DNA of 64,000 nt from Streptomyces sulfonofaciens (GTDB lineage Bacteria > Actinomycetota > Actinomycetes > Streptomycetales > Streptomycetaceae), in the NCBI RefSeq assembly GCF_014656295.1, contig NZ_BNCD01000005.1, positions 310,001-374,000 of the forward strand. Reading direction: 5' to 3'. The position numbers and the translations under genes are program-made. The notes beneath the pieces were generated by a model, which saw nothing but the letters and a program-made list of their open reading frames with translations, searched no databases and had not been told where the DNA came from. Positions 33,423 to 42,907 of this stretch are shown in pieces. Position 1 is the stretch's first letter; every line of letters begins with the position of its first letter.

Positions 33423-34714
33423 CCGTGTCGGAGCGGTTGCCGAGATCGGCCGGCAGCCGCGACCGCTTCGCCGGCAGCGGGCTCCGCCCGGCCCGGGGCG
33501 CCGCCGAGCTGGGCCTGCCCGCCTGCTACGACGCCGTCCCGCTGTACACCTACGACGCCCGCCTCAGCCGCCGGGTCGAGGTGGCCAGGACCCTCGCGGA
33601 GATCGAGAAGGCCCACGGCGCCCGTCCCACCGTGGTGTTCACCGACATCGCCGAGCGGCCCGGCGAGCGGGTGCTCTGCCACCCCTACCCGCGCGCCGTG
33701 CTGCTCGCGGCGCTGTCGACGACGGAGGAGCGCCACCTGGCGGAGATGGCCGGCCGGCTGGCCGGGCCCGTGCCCCGCCGCGCGGCGCGCACCCCCGCGG
33801 CGGCCGGCCGCCGGGAGCTGCCCGGGCTCATGGACGACCTTCCGGTGCTCCAGCACCGCCCCGGGGACGCCGGGCCCTACATCACCGCCGGAGTGGGCGT
33901 CACGGCCATGCCCGACGGCAGCGGCGTCAACATGGGCTACTACCGCATCCAGGTGGTCGGACCCACCGCAGCCCGGATCTTCCTCGACCCGCGCACCGAC
34001 GGGCACCACAACCTGCTGGCGTGGCGCGAGGTCGGCCGACCGATGCCGATCTCCATCTTCCTCGGCGCGGATCCGGCGATCGCCGTCGTGGCCGCCTCGC
34101 GCCTGCCCGCCGAGGGCGACGACTACGACATCGCCTCCCGGCTGCTGGGACGCCCCGTCACCACCGGCGGGAGCCCGCCCGTACCTGACGACGCGACACA
34201 CGTCCTCACGGGTCTCGTCCAGCACCGGGACGAGACGGAAGGGCCGTTCGGCGAGTTCAAGGGCTACTACGCGGAGGCACGGCAGAGCAACGTGCTGACC
34301 GTCGGCGGGGTCTTCGCGACACCGGGCGCGCCGTTCCCCACCATCGTGGCCGGCGGCGAGTCGGGACTGACCCTGATGAGCTTCCAGAACGAGTACCTGA
34401 TGTACGCGCACCTGCTGGAGCGCGGCTACCCCATCAGGTCCGTGCGCTACTCGATCGAGGCCCGGGGCGAGTTCGTGGTGTACCTGGAGTCCGACGAACC
34501 CAGCCGGGAACTGGTGCGCGAGGCGATGGCCTTCGACGTACGCTCCAAGGTGATCGTGTGCGGACCCGACCTCTCCAACCCCGGCCAGGCACTGGCCACG
34601 TACGGTTTCACCACGCAGACCGAGCCGTACTACCGCAAGGGCAAGGTGGAGGGGGAACGCATCGGTCTGGCCCTGGTGATCCGGCCGGTGGGGCGGCCGA
34701 CCGAATACAATTGA
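33419..34714 (+). CDS. UbiD-family prenyl-FMN-dependent decarboxylase
   Basis: A 431-residue UbiD-family (de)carboxylase. Recognisable parts are [23 protein letters not shown] (prenyl-FMN and metal-binding region, [10 protein letters not shown]), [14 protein letters not shown], and [16 protein letters not shown], which carries catalytic Glu residues. It would remove the 7-carboxyl group of the deazapurine nucleotide, giving an unsubstituted C7 as in tubercidin, in keeping with the absence of QueC- or nitrile-hydratase-type genes. The prenyl-FMN synthase UbiX is not in the window and must come from elsewhere. It overlaps the PRTase stop (ATGA). Confidence 0.88.
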   Translation: MTVSERLPRSAGSRDRFAGSGLRPARGAAELGLPACYDAVPLYTYDARLSRRVEVARTLAEIEKAHGARPTVVFTDIAERPGERVLCHPYPRAVLLAALSTTEERHLAEMAGRLAGPVPRRAARTPAAAGRRELPGLMDDLPVLQHRPGDAGPYITAGVGVTAMPDGSGVNMGYYRIQVVGPTAARIFLDPRTDGHHNLLAWREVGRPMPISIFLGADPAIAVVAASRLPAEGDDYDIASRLLGRPVTTGGSPPVPDDATHVLTGLVQHRDETEGPFGEFKGYYAEARQSNVLTVGGVFATPGAPFPTIVAGGESGLTLMSFQNEYLMYAHLLERGYPIRSVRYSIEARGEFVVYLESDEPSRELVREAMAFDVRSKVIVCGPDLSNPGQALATYGFTTQTEPYYRKGKVEGERIGLALVIRPVGRPTEYN

Positions 34715-34727
34715 GGACAACAGTACG

Positions 34728-35234
34728 ATGCACCGTTTCGAACGAGTCCTGCCCGCCGCGCTGATGGTGGTCCCGGGCCCCGACGGCACCGTGACGTTCG
34801 TCCGCCAACTGGGCGGGCCCTACGCGGGGAACTGGCTGCTGCCCGGCGGCGGCATCGAGCCGGGGGAGCCGGCCGAGGCGGCGGCGCGCCGCGAGGCCCG
34901 CGAGGAGACGGGCATCAGCGTGCAGGACTGCTCCCTCTTCGCCGTCTACGAGTTCACCGGCAAGTGGGAGCAGGGCCAGTACCACCTGCTGATGTTCGCC
35001 TTCCTCGCCGACCGCCCCCAGCAGGTGCCCGCCGGCTTCGAAGGGGACAACGTGGGGGGCATCATCCAGGCCCGCCCCGCCGACATCCCCCTGCACTCCA
35101 CGGATCTGCGGATCCTCACCGACGCGGGGCTGACGTCCTACCCGGACGACGTGGTGGCGCCCGCGCTCGCCGCCGACGGCATCACCATGTACGCGCACCG
35201 GGTGGGCGGCACGGCGCGGTTCGCCGCGTCCTGA
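34728..35234 (+). CDS. tubG: Nudix hydrolase (TubG-like)
   Basis: A 168-residue Nudix protein with an intact Nudix box: [20 protein letters not shown] followed by ETGI, fitting GX5EX7REUXEEXGU. TubG of the tubercidin pathway is a Co2+-preferring Nudix hydrolase that performs the last phosphate-removing step, and the same role is inferred here. It is the final gene of the main operon, 13 bases after the UbiD gene, and is convergent with the PfkB kinase. Confidence 0.87.
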   Translation: MHRFERVLPAALMVVPGPDGTVTFVRQLGGPYAGNWLLPGGGIEPGEPAEAAARREAREETGISVQDCSLFAVYEFTGKWEQGQYHLLMFAFLADRPQQVPAGFEGDNVGGIIQARPADIPLHSTDLRILTDAGLTSYPDDVVAPALAADGITMYAHRVGGTARFAAS

Positions 35235-35266
35235 CCCCCGCGCCGTCCCCGTCGCACCGTCCCCCT

Positions 35267-36238
35267 TCACGCCGCCCCGAGGGTCCGGAGCGCACGGCAC
35301 GTGCTCTGCCGGCAGCCCACCGTCAGTTGGGCGGCCCTCAGGCCGTCGGCGAGTGCGGCCGTGCTGCCGGAACCGCGTACCAGGCCGAGGACGAAGGCGG
35401 AGGCCAGCGCGTCCCCGGCACCCGTGTCGTCCAGGCAGTGACCGGGCCGTGCGGGCATGAGCACCGGCGCGGAACGCTCCGCGGAGGCGACCGCGGCCCC
35501 CGCCGCACCGCACGTGACGACGGCGACCCGGGGACCGCGCCGCACCAGCGAGCGGGCCTGTGCGCCGGCGTGCCCCAGCCGGGCGTCGTCCTCCGCCGCC
35601 CCGTCCACCGCGCCCGGCGCGCCGCCCGCACCCTCCAGCAGCGCCGCGGCCTCGGCGGTGTTGAGGACCAGCACGTCGAACAGGGGCAGCAGATGGGCGC
35701 GGGGGCCGAAGTCGGCGATCCTGGTGGGCAGGGCGCACAGCGGTGTCGTGTGCTCCCGTGCCACCCGGGACACCCAGGTGAGCAGCCGTTCGTCCAGTCC
35801 GCCCTCGACGACGACCGCGCCCGCGCCCGCGATGCGGCCGGCGAGTTCCGCACCGCACAGGACGTTGCCCTCGGCGGGGTCCGGGAGCCTGATCCGCGAC
35901 ACCATGTGCCGCCCCCGGCCGTCGAGGAACACCGAGAACCGGCCCACGCCCCCCGGTATGCGCCGCACCTGCAGGAGCACACCGAGACCCCTCAGCTCCT
36001 CCTCCAGGTCCCCGGCGTCCGCACCGAACCCGGACAGGCCCACGAAGGCGGCCCGGGCGCCCAGGCGCGCCAGATTGACCGCGACATTGCGCCCGACCCC
36101 GCCGGGGTGCCGCCTGACGCTCCACACCGTGCCGTCCTCCGGGCCGCAGCGGTAGCCGCCCGCGGCGGAGAACTTGCGGTCCGTCACCAGGGATCCGACG
36201 ACGACGACTTCGCTGGACTTGCTGCACGGTTTCTGCAC
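35267..36238 (-). CDS. PfkB-family carbohydrate/nucleoside kinase
   Basis: A 323-residue ribokinase-fold kinase. PfkB signature 1 is GGVGRNVAVNLARLG and signature 2 is DDTGAGDALASAFVLGL, with the catalytic Asp in GAGD. The family includes ribokinase, adenosine kinase and pseudouridine kinase. Convergent to the nucleoside operon, it may phosphorylate the nucleoside (salvage or self-protection) or provide ribose-5-phosphate; sequence does not decide. The start is a GTG at 36238 with a weak ribosome site. Confidence 0.85.
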   Translation of the reverse strand: MQKPCSKSSEVVVVGSLVTDRKFSAAGGYRCGPEDGTVWSVRRHPGGVGRNVAVNLARLGARAAFVGLSGFGADAGDLEEELRGLGVLLQVRRIPGGVGRFSVFLDGRGRHMVSRIRLPDPAEGNVLCGAELAGRIAGAGAVVVEGGLDERLLTWVSRVAREHTTPLCALPTRIADFGPRAHLLPLFDVLVLNTAEAAALLEGAGGAPGAVDGAAEDDARLGHAGAQARSLVRRGPRVAVVTCGAAGAAVASAERSAPVLMPARPGHCLDDTGAGDALASAFVLGLVRGSGSTAALADGLRAAQLTVGCRQSTCRALRTLGAA

Positions 36239-36691
36239 CGGGCGGACTCCAGGAGGTGGGGGAGGAGTGCGGGCGGCGGGCGGCGCTCGCCTCCCACGGT
36301 AGTCCCGCCGGCACGGCCGTCACCAGCGTCGCCGGGTCCGCGGCCCGGGCCGGAGAGGGGTGGCCGGTGCCGTTGGACGCCGCTCTTGACGGTGCGTACC
36401 CGAAGCGGGAATCTGGATCGTGGTGGCGTGGGCCCGGGCATCGCTCGTCCTCGCCGTCGTGGTGCCGCCGGGCGCCCTGGCCGCGGGTGCGCCGCCTGCC
36501 CGCTGGGCCCCTCTCGCCGTGGACGGCCACGGCCCGCGCCGGCCTCGTGGCCCTGCCCGCCCCCTTCGGCCCACCCTCCCCGGACGCCGTCGCCGACGGC
36601 CTGCCGCGGCGAGGGGTACGCACGCCCGCCGGCGCCCGGAGCGCTCCGGGCGCCGGCGGAGGGCGATCGTCCGCTCGTGTGGTGCGACGTT
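36239..36691. other. intergenic region between pfkB-type gene and P450
   Basis: About 450 bases without a credible gene. It contains the promoter of the PfkB gene at its left end and the strong terminator of the conservon operon at 36627-36658. Confidence 0.6.
36627..36658 (-). terminator. 32-bp perfect palindrome ending the conservon operon
   Basis: CGCCGGCGCCCGGAGC (36627-36642) is followed immediately by its exact reverse complement (36643-36658). It stands 34 bases beyond the stop codon of the last conservon gene and would form a very stable hairpin. Confidence 0.75.
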
Positions 36692-37942
36692 TCAGCGGGC
36701 GGCGGCACCGAGGACGACGGGCAGGCGCCGGTGGCCGTTGGAGATGAGGCTCGGCAGGGGCTGGAGCTCGGCGGGCCCGACGGCCAGGCGCATGTCGGGG
36801 AAGCGGGCGAAGAGGGCGCGGAGTGCGATGCACGCCTCGATACGGGCGAGTTCGGCGCCCACGCACAGGTGCGGGCCGTGGCCGAACGCGAGGTGCTCCC
36901 GGGCGGTGGCGCGGGCGGTGTCGAACCGGTCGGCGTCCCCGCCGTGCACCCCCGGGTCGCGCCCGGCGGCCGCGAAGTTGATCGCGAGGGCGTCGCCGCG
37001 CGCGAAGACCAGGCCGGTGGGCTCGTCGACCACGTCGTGGACGGCGAAGCGGAGGATGATCGTGGCGATCGGGGCCTGGTGGCGCAGTGCCTCCTCCACG
37101 ACCTGCTCCCAGCCCGTTCGGCCGCTGGTGGCGGCGGCCAGTTGGGCGGGGTGGCTCAGGAGGCCGGCCGTCGCGTGGTCGAGGAGGTTGACGGTGGTCT
37201 CGTGTCCGGCGCCGATGAGGAGCATGAGGCTGTCGGCGAGTTCCCGGACGGTCAGCTCGCCGTCGGTGTGCGCGGTGATGAGCGCACAGGTCACGTCGTC
37301 CTCGGGGTGCCCGCGCTTGTGCGCCAGCAGTTCGTCGATGAGCGCGTACACCCGCACCGGTGCGGCGGCCGCCTCCTCGGGCGGCAGGCCGGTGGCGAAG
37401 AGGTCGCCGATCGCGTCGCGGAAGGCGTCGTGGAGGTGGCCGGGGACACCGAGCACACTGTTGACGACGAGGAGCGGAAGGCGCCAGGCGAAGCGCGCGC
37501 GCAGGTCCACCACCTCCTCGGGCCCCGCGGTGCAGAGTTCGTCGAGCAGGTCCCTGGTGATCTCCTCGATCCGCGGGGCCAGCGCGCGGACGCGGCGGGT
37601 GCTGAACGCGGCGGCCAGCGGGCGGCGGAGGCGCCGGTGCTCGCTGCCGTAGGCGGACAGGGCGTTGCGGACGTCGACCCAGATCCGCAGCGGCCAGTCC
37701 TCGGGAACCTCCTTGCGGACGTACGCGGGCCAGTGCCGGTGGGCGTCCTTGGATATGCCGGGGTGGGTGAGCAGGCGCCTGATGAGCTGCGGGTCGGTGA
37801 CCGACCAGGCCGGGATCCCACCGGGGAGCAGTACGCGGGCGGCCGGGCCGCGGGCCCGCAGCGCCGCGGCCTCGGCATGGATGTCGGTGCCGGATCCGTC
37901 GAGCGGGTAAGGGCACCCGGTGTCCGGTGGCGTGGCGGTCAT
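36692..37942 (-). CDS. cytochrome P450, CYP154-like conservon member
   Basis: A 416-residue soluble bacterial P450. The I-helix oxygen-binding motif is LIGAGHETT, the ExxR helix is EEALRHQAP, and the heme-binding loop is FGHGPHLCVGAELAR. It is the last gene of the conservon, 6 bases after the first P450. In S. coelicolor, paired P450s in conservons are CYP157/CYP154, and this one has all normal catalytic motifs. It needs external ferredoxin partners; the substrate is unknown. Confidence 0.9.
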   Translation of the reverse strand: MTATPPDTGCPYPLDGSGTDIHAEAAALRARGPAARVLLPGGIPAWSVTDPQLIRRLLTHPGISKDAHRHWPAYVRKEVPEDWPLRIWVDVRNALSAYGSEHRRLRRPLAAAFSTRRVRALAPRIEEITRDLLDELCTAGPEEVVDLRARFAWRLPLLVVNSVLGVPGHLHDAFRDAIGDLFATGLPPEEAAAAPVRVYALIDELLAHKRGHPEDDVTCALITAHTDGELTVRELADSLMLLIGAGHETTVNLLDHATAGLLSHPAQLAAATSGRTGWEQVVEEALRHQAPIATIILRFAVHDVVDEPTGLVFARGDALAINFAAAGRDPGVHGGDADRFDTARATAREHLAFGHGPHLCVGAELARIEACIALRALFARFPDMRLAVGPAELQPLPSLISNGHRRLPVVLGAAAR

Positions 37943-37948
37943 GACGGT

Positions 37949-39193
37949 TCACCTTCCGATCGCAGCCAGTCTGGTGTCGGGGTGGAACATCACGGGCAGT
38001 GCGGTCAGACCGGACAGGAACGTGCCGGGCTTGTTGCGGAGCTGTCCGTCGGGTACGGCGAGGTCGAGTCCCGGGAGCCGGTCGAGCACCCGCTCCAGGG
38101 CGGTCTCGGCGATGAGGCGTGCGAGGTCGGGGGCCGGGCAGGCGTGCACTCCGGCGGAGAACCCGAGGTGGCCGCGGTTGCCGAGGCGGGCGGCCGGCGG
38201 GACCTTCAGGGCGGGGTCGTCGTTGGCGGCGGCGAAGCTGACGAGGATGGGATAGCCGGGCGCGAGGTGGACGCCTTCGAACTGCTGCCGGCCGAGCGCG
38301 TAGAGCGGGCAGTAGTTGGGGATGGGAGGGTTCTCCCAGAGGATTTCCTCAAGGGCGTCGGACACCGGCCGGACGCCGTCGTGGACACTGCCCGCGAAAC
38401 TCGGGTCGGTGAGCACCCGCCGCAGGCCGTGGCCGATGTGGCTGCTGGTGGGAGGCGCGGCGGCACCGATGACCAGCAGGATCGTCTGCACCATCTCCGC
38501 GTCGGTGAGGCCCGCCGCGCTCAGATGGCTGGTGACGTCCCGGCCCGGCCGCTCCCTCCTGAGGCGGGTCAGCTCCAGGCAGGCGGACTCCAGGTCGGCG
38601 TTGGCCCGGGCCGCGTCGGCGCCCGCGTCGAACAGGCGGCTCACCGAGTGGACGATACGCCGCCCGAGCTCTGGTGGGCATCCGAACATCTCGATCACGG
38701 TGAGCATGGGCAACGGGTCGGCGTACTGCGCGATCAGGTCGGCCTCACCCGCCCCGGCGAAGGCGTCGATGAGCGAGTCGGCGATCCGGGCCACGGACGC
38801 GACCAGGGCATGGGTGTCGACGCGCGCCAGGCCGGCGGTGATCGCACGGCGCAGCCGGGCGTGCTCGGGGCCGTCCTTCCACAGCGCGTTGTCGCGCGGC
38901 TGCATCATCATCCGGGCCGGGCTGTCGGCCGGCACCTCGCCCTTGCGGAGCGCGTCCCAGTGCGCGGGGTCCTTGGCGAACCTGGCCGGCGTGTTCCGCA
39001 GCAGGTAGACGGCCGCCCGGTAGCTGACGGCGAGGTAGCCGTACACGCCGGGGGCGATCTCCACCGGCACGATCGGGCCCCGGGCGCGCAACCGGTCGTA
39101 GGTGGCGTGCGGGTCGGCGCTGAAGGCGTCACCGTGGATCGGCAGCGGGCCCTCGGCCCCGGCCGGTGCGGTCGGCGTGGTCGGTGCGGTCAC
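37949..39193 (-). CDS. cytochrome P450, CYP157-like, lacking the EXXR arginine
   Basis: A 414-residue P450-family protein starting at a GTG that overlaps the CvnD stop. The heme loop FSAGVHACPAPDLAR is intact. The K-helix reads EEILWENPP, with Trp where nearly all P450s have the Arg of EXXR, and the I-helix IGAAAPPTSSH is degenerate. This matches the CYP157 family, known from Streptomyces conservons for lacking EXXR. Catalytic competence is uncertain; a sensory or partner role in the conservon complex has been considered for such proteins. Confidence 0.88.
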   Translation of the reverse strand: MTAPTTPTAPAGAEGPLPIHGDAFSADPHATYDRLRARGPIVPVEIAPGVYGYLAVSYRAAVYLLRNTPARFAKDPAHWDALRKGEVPADSPARMMMQPRDNALWKDGPEHARLRRAITAGLARVDTHALVASVARIADSLIDAFAGAGEADLIAQYADPLPMLTVIEMFGCPPELGRRIVHSVSRLFDAGADAARANADLESACLELTRLRRERPGRDVTSHLSAAGLTDAEMVQTILLVIGAAAPPTSSHIGHGLRRVLTDPSFAGSVHDGVRPVSDALEEILWENPPIPNYCPLYALGRQQFEGVHLAPGYPILVSFAAANDDPALKVPPAARLGNRGHLGFSAGVHACPAPDLARLIAETALERVLDRLPGLDLAVPDGQLRNKPGTFLSGLTALPVMFHPDTRLAAIGR

Positions 39194-39792
39194 GAGGCGG
39201 GCTCCGGCGTGCGGGTCAGCAGGTGGCGGACGAGGACGATCAGCGCGTCGCGTGCACTGGCCCGGTCGCGGGCGTCGCACGTCACCAGCGGTGTCTGCGC
39301 GGCGAGGTCCATGACCTCGCGCAGCCGCTGCTCGGGCACGGCGGGTGCGCCGTCGAAGCGGTTGATGGCGACGGTGTAGGGCAGGCCGAGGTCCTCGACG
39401 AGCTGGAGGATGGGGTAGGTGTCGGCGAGGCGCCTGGTGTCCGCGAGGACCAGTGCGCCGAGCGCGCCGACGGCGAGGTCCTCGAGTACCGGGTAGAAGC
39501 GGGGCTGGCCGGGCGCGCCGAACAGGTACAGGACGAGGTCGTCGGTCAGGGACAGGCGGCCGAAGTCCATGGCCACCGTGGTGGTGGTCTTGTGCGGCAG
39601 ATCGGTGCTGTCGATGCCGGCGGCCGCGCTCGTCATCACCTCCTCGGTGCTGACGGGCGTGATCTGCGACAGGCAGTGGACCAGCGTGGTCTTCCCGGCG
39701 CCGAAGTGCCCGGCGACGAGGATCTTCGCGGTCCGCTCGTCGCCGCGCAGGGTCGGCGGGGCTTCAGAGGCGGCGAAGGCCGGCAAGGACAT
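39190..39792 (-). CDS. cvnD: conservon GTP-binding protein (CvnD)
   Basis: A 200-residue small GTPase of the bacterial Ras-like/MglA-related CvnD family. The P-loop is GHFGAGKTT (residues 28-36), switch II is LYLFGAPGQPRF, and AINRFDGA corresponds to the NKxD specificity motif with Asn-Arg-x-Asp. It works with CvnA-B-C in a eukaryote-like G-protein system at the membrane. It overlaps both neighbours in the operon. Confidence 0.9.
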   Translation of the reverse strand: MSLPAFAASEAPPTLRGDERTAKILVAGHFGAGKTTLVHCLSQITPVSTEEVMTSAAAGIDSTDLPHKTTTTVAMDFGRLSLTDDLVLYLFGAPGQPRFYPVLEDLAVGALGALVLADTRRLADTYPILQLVEDLGLPYTVAINRFDGAPAVPEQRLREVMDLAAQTPLVTCDARDRASARDALIVLVRHLLTRTPEPAS

Positions 39793-40132
39793 CCTCCAGC
39801 AGCGTGCGGCGGTCGTGTTCGGGGGTTTCCGTGATGCGCGGCCCGGTGGTGATGTGCCCGGAGTCCATGAGGTCGGCCAGCAGGATGCGGACGACGCTCA
39901 GCGGCAGGCGCAGCAGCGCGGCGAGTTCGGCGACCGACTGGGCGCCGCGGGTGAGCGTGTCGAGGATCTCGGCGTGCTCGGGGGTGAGCTGGGCACGGCC
40001 GAGGTGGCCGGCGGCGTCGGACAGGGAGACGAGGGTGATGTGGTCGAAGTGGTTGCGGCTGGCGTGCGACCGACCACCGGTGACCACGTACGTCCGCACC
40101 AGGCGGTCGCCGCCGGACCGTGCCGCGCTCAT
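39764..40132 (-). CDS. cvnC: conservon DUF742 protein (CvnC)
   Basis: A 122-residue DUF742 protein. RLVRTYVVTGGRS is the family's N-terminal signature, and the remainder is a winged-helix-like module (ILDTLTRGAQSVAELAALL, VVRILLADLMDSGHI). It is the third conserved component of conservons. It begins inside the CvnB stop and its 3' end overlaps cvnD by 29 bases. Confidence 0.9.
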   Translation of the reverse strand: MSAARSGGDRLVRTYVVTGGRSHASRNHFDHITLVSLSDAAGHLGRAQLTPEHAEILDTLTRGAQSVAELAALLRLPLSVVRILLADLMDSGHITTGPRITETPEHDRRTLLEDVLAGLRRL

Positions 40133-40536
40133 GCGCCCTCGGCCTGCGGCCGGCGCGGCGCGACCGCGAGTTCGGCCCCGAGGCGCTCCACCATCTTGGC
40201 CATGTCGTACGAGAACGCCGAGACGTCCACCTCGGGGCCCGCCGAGGCCACCAGGTAGGCCCCGTCCGCGGCGGCGATGACGAAGAGGAAACCGTCCTCG
40301 AACTGCACCATCGTCTGCTGCCAGGCGGTGTTGCCCTCGCTGACGAAGTCGCTGCCGTTGCGGCTGAGGGACTGCATGCCGGAGGCGATGGCGGAGACCC
40401 GGTCGGCCATGTCCTGGTGGACGCCCGCGGAGGCCGCCCGCTGCAGCCCGTCGGCGGACAGCAGCACCGCGTGCCGGGCGTGCGGCGCCTTGACGAGTTC
40501 GTCGAGGATCCAGCTCACGTCGGGGTTCTTGGTCAC
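40129..40536 (-). CDS. cvnB: conservon roadblock/LC7 protein (CvnB)
   Basis: A 135-residue roadblock/LC7-domain protein, the usual GTPase-regulating partner of CvnD. Typical segments are WILDELVKAPHARHAVLLSA, GMQSLSRNGSDF and FLFVIAAADGAYLVA. The start is a GTG overlapping the cvnA stop codon. Confidence 0.92.
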   Translation of the reverse strand: MTKNPDVSWILDELVKAPHARHAVLLSADGLQRAASAGVHQDMADRVSAIASGMQSLSRNGSDFVSEGNTAWQQTMVQFEDGFLFVIAAADGAYLVASAGPEVDVSAFSYDMAKMVERLGAELAVAPRRPQAEGA

Positions 40537-41846
40537 GATGTCTCCTCATCGGAAGTACGGGCGGACTTGGTGGCGCGGACGAACGCGGCGAGGCTCTGAC
40601 CGGAGCCGGGGGACGGCGGCACGGAGGCCGGCCGGGTGGGCGGCGGCTTGCGGGTGCCGGAACGGCGGCGAATGGGCAGGCCGTCCTCCGCCACCGGGTA
40701 CGCCTCCTCGGGCCGGTCTGCCGACGGTGCCGCGGCCGAGGGAGGCGGCACCGCGGGCCGCGCGGCGGCCGGCTCCGGGACCTCGGCGGCAGGGGGCGAG
40801 GTCAGCAGGGCCCGGGGCAGGTGCAGCACGGCACGCACGCCGCCGTGCACCGAGTGCTCCTCGTCGACGGAGACGCGGAAGCCGTACTTGGCGGCGAGCC
40901 GGCCGACGCCGAGGTGGCCGAAGCTCGGCGGGACCCGCAGCTCGGTGAACCGGACCGGATCCTTGCCGGCCAGACGGCGCGCAGCCAGTTCGCGGGCCTC
41001 GGGTGCCATACCGGGGCCGGCGTCGTGGATCTCGATGCTGACGCCCTGGTGGGCCTCCAGGAAGCTGACCTCCACCGGTGTCGTGGGGGCGCTGTGGCGG
41101 GCGGCGTTGTCCAGCAGCTCGGCGACCGCGAGCACGACGGGCTCGACGAACCGGCCGACGACCCAGTGCGCCGACTCGCCCGGCACCTTGATCCGCTGGA
41201 AGTCCCTGATCCTGGACACACCGCCGCGCACCGCGTCCAGCAGCGGCACGTCGTCGCGCTGCCGGCCGGGCCACATGTCCGTCAGCACACCGAGGATCTG
41301 AAGGCGCCGCGCGAGCTGGTTGCCGGTGTGGTCGATGGGCTGGACCAGCTCAAGCACCTGCTCGTCGTGCTCCGTGTCCAGCAGCCTGGTGATGGCCGCC
41401 TGCTGTTCGTAGACGAGGGCCTGCACGGAGCGCGTGACGGCCTGCACGGCGGCCCGCGACGCCGCGTCGGCCCGCTCGATGGCCGCCGCCGTCAGGGAGT
41501 CCACCTGTTCGAGCACCGCCAGGTACGCCTTGCCGGTGGCGGTCCCGGCCAGCTCACGGTGGAGCAGGTCGCCGGCGGAGGAGAGGTCGCCGGTACCGTC
41601 CTGGAGTGCGTACACGAGGGCGGGCAGCCTGGACTCGGCGAGGTGCGCGGCCTCCTCGTCCCGCGCCGCGATCTGCCGCTCCGCCTCCGCGGCCCGCCGC
41701 TCGACCTCGGCGGTGCGGGCCCGCAGCGCCGTGAGGACCGCACCGCGCCGCGCCGCCTTCCTGCCGTAGCGCAGCGCGACCGCGCCGACGGCGACGAGAC
41801 CGCCGGTCGGCGCCCACAGCAGTACGTCCTGTATCAGAGGGGCCAT
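40533..41846 (-). CDS. cvnA: conservon sensor histidine-kinase-like protein (CvnA)
   Basis: A 437-residue membrane sensor. A short N-terminal transmembrane segment (LLWAPTGGLVAVGAVALRYG, about residues 8-27) is followed by a coiled coil rich in Arg/Glu/Ala. The HATPase_c domain has N-box AVAELLDNAARHS, G1 DAGPGM and G2-like FGHLGVGRLAAKYG. The C-terminal 100 residues are Pro/Ala-rich. Conservon CvnA proteins carry the ATPase fold but usually lack a partner response regulator, as here. The ATG has GAGGA upstream; it is first gene of the six-gene operon. Confidence 0.9.
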   Translation of the reverse strand: MAPLIQDVLLWAPTGGLVAVGAVALRYGRKAARRGAVLTALRARTAEVERRAAEAERQIAARDEEAAHLAESRLPALVYALQDGTGDLSSAGDLLHRELAGTATGKAYLAVLEQVDSLTAAAIERADAASRAAVQAVTRSVQALVYEQQAAITRLLDTEHDEQVLELVQPIDHTGNQLARRLQILGVLTDMWPGRQRDDVPLLDAVRGGVSRIRDFQRIKVPGESAHWVVGRFVEPVVLAVAELLDNAARHSAPTTPVEVSFLEAHQGVSIEIHDAGPGMAPEARELAARRLAGKDPVRFTELRVPPSFGHLGVGRLAAKYGFRVSVDEEHSVHGGVRAVLHLPRALLTSPPAAEVPEPAAARPAVPPPSAAAPSADRPEEAYPVAEDGLPIRRRSGTRKPPPTRPASVPPSPGSGQSLAAFVRATKSARTSDEETS

Positions 41847-42907
41847 CAGATCCTCACGGCGTCGGGGAGAGGTGGGGGGGGCGCGGTGGGCACCGCGTCG
41901 TCGGGGAATCCGGAGCGGGGGGCGGTGCGCGGTGCGCGGTGCCGGACGCACGGGGCGGGGCACCCGTTCGCCGCCGCGGGTGTGCGCGGCGCCCGGTGGG
42001 CACGGGCCGGGCGGGCGGCGGGGCCCGGCGGGCCCCCGGGCAGGGCGCGCCGGCACGGTGGGGGACCCGGGGCCGGAGCCGGGCGGTGGGTCGGCGCGGC
42101 ACGCGGGCGGGCGGGCCCGGGGCGGCACGTCGTCCGGCGTCGCAACCGTGCTCATACCACCCCCATCGGCGCCTCGGACCGCGCGGGCCGGTACCGAACG
42201 AAGTTCTGGCGCACCGGGGGCCGGGGCAGTACCGCCACGACCGGGCGGAGATCAGGGATGTGCCCCCGTGCGCCCGGCCGAGGCCGGTCCGCCGTGCCGT
42301 CACCGACCCGCACCGGCGCCGAACGCTCGTACCCGGGCAGCCAGTTCGGTAGGCTCTCGACGGGTTTCGGCCCGGCGGCGATGCCGTACATGATCTGCAG
42401 TTCCTCCGGGTCACCCGCAACGGCCCGCAGCAGCCCGTCGCGCCACGCTTACGGCTCGTCACGGTAGCCGGTGCGCGGCCTAGAGGATAGCGTGATCGCC
42501 GACTTCCTCGGCCGGGTGTGGCGATGGCCCGTTCCCGGGGCGCACCGGCCCGCTCACGGGGCCGCGCCGCCCCGCCTTCCGCAGCCGCGCCGGCCCACCC
42601 GATGGACCGCGCCGCCCCGCCTTCCGGGACGTACCGCCCCCTGTGCGCGGCCGCCGCCGTCCCGGGTGCCGTGCCGTGTCCGCGTCGGCCGGCGGGTTCG
42701 GCCGGGGAGAGCCGGGGGCGGCCCGGGGCGTTGGGGGACACGCCTGCCTGACCCACCGGAGCGGCGGGTTGCGGCAGGTGGTCCTGGCCACCGGCAGCGC
42801 GGCCGCCGCCGCGCCCCGGTGGAGACCGCCCACCGGGGCGCGGCGCAAGGGCTCGGGCCGGGGCCGGGGCGCAGGGCGCGGGCCCCCGGTGCCCGCCGCC
42901 CGGGCCC
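41847..42907. other. 1-kb intergenic region with decayed gene
   Basis: No intact gene. It carries the promoter of the conservon near its left end and, at 42242-42445, a fragment resembling a GH15 enzyme. The rest is extremely GC-rich without recognisable coding content. Confidence 0.6.
42242..42445 (-). pseudogene. fragment of a GH15 (glucoamylase/trehalase-type) gene
   Basis: Read on the minus strand, about 68 codons give WRDGLLRAVAGDPEELQIMY then LPNWLPGYERSAPVRVGD, a close match to the conserved core of actinomycete GH15 proteins (WLPGYxGSxPVRxGN). An in-frame TAA lies just upstream of the Trp codon and similarity fades after GARGHIPDL. Only this piece of a gene of some 600 codons remains, so it is a relic left by deletion. 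Confidence 0.7.
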
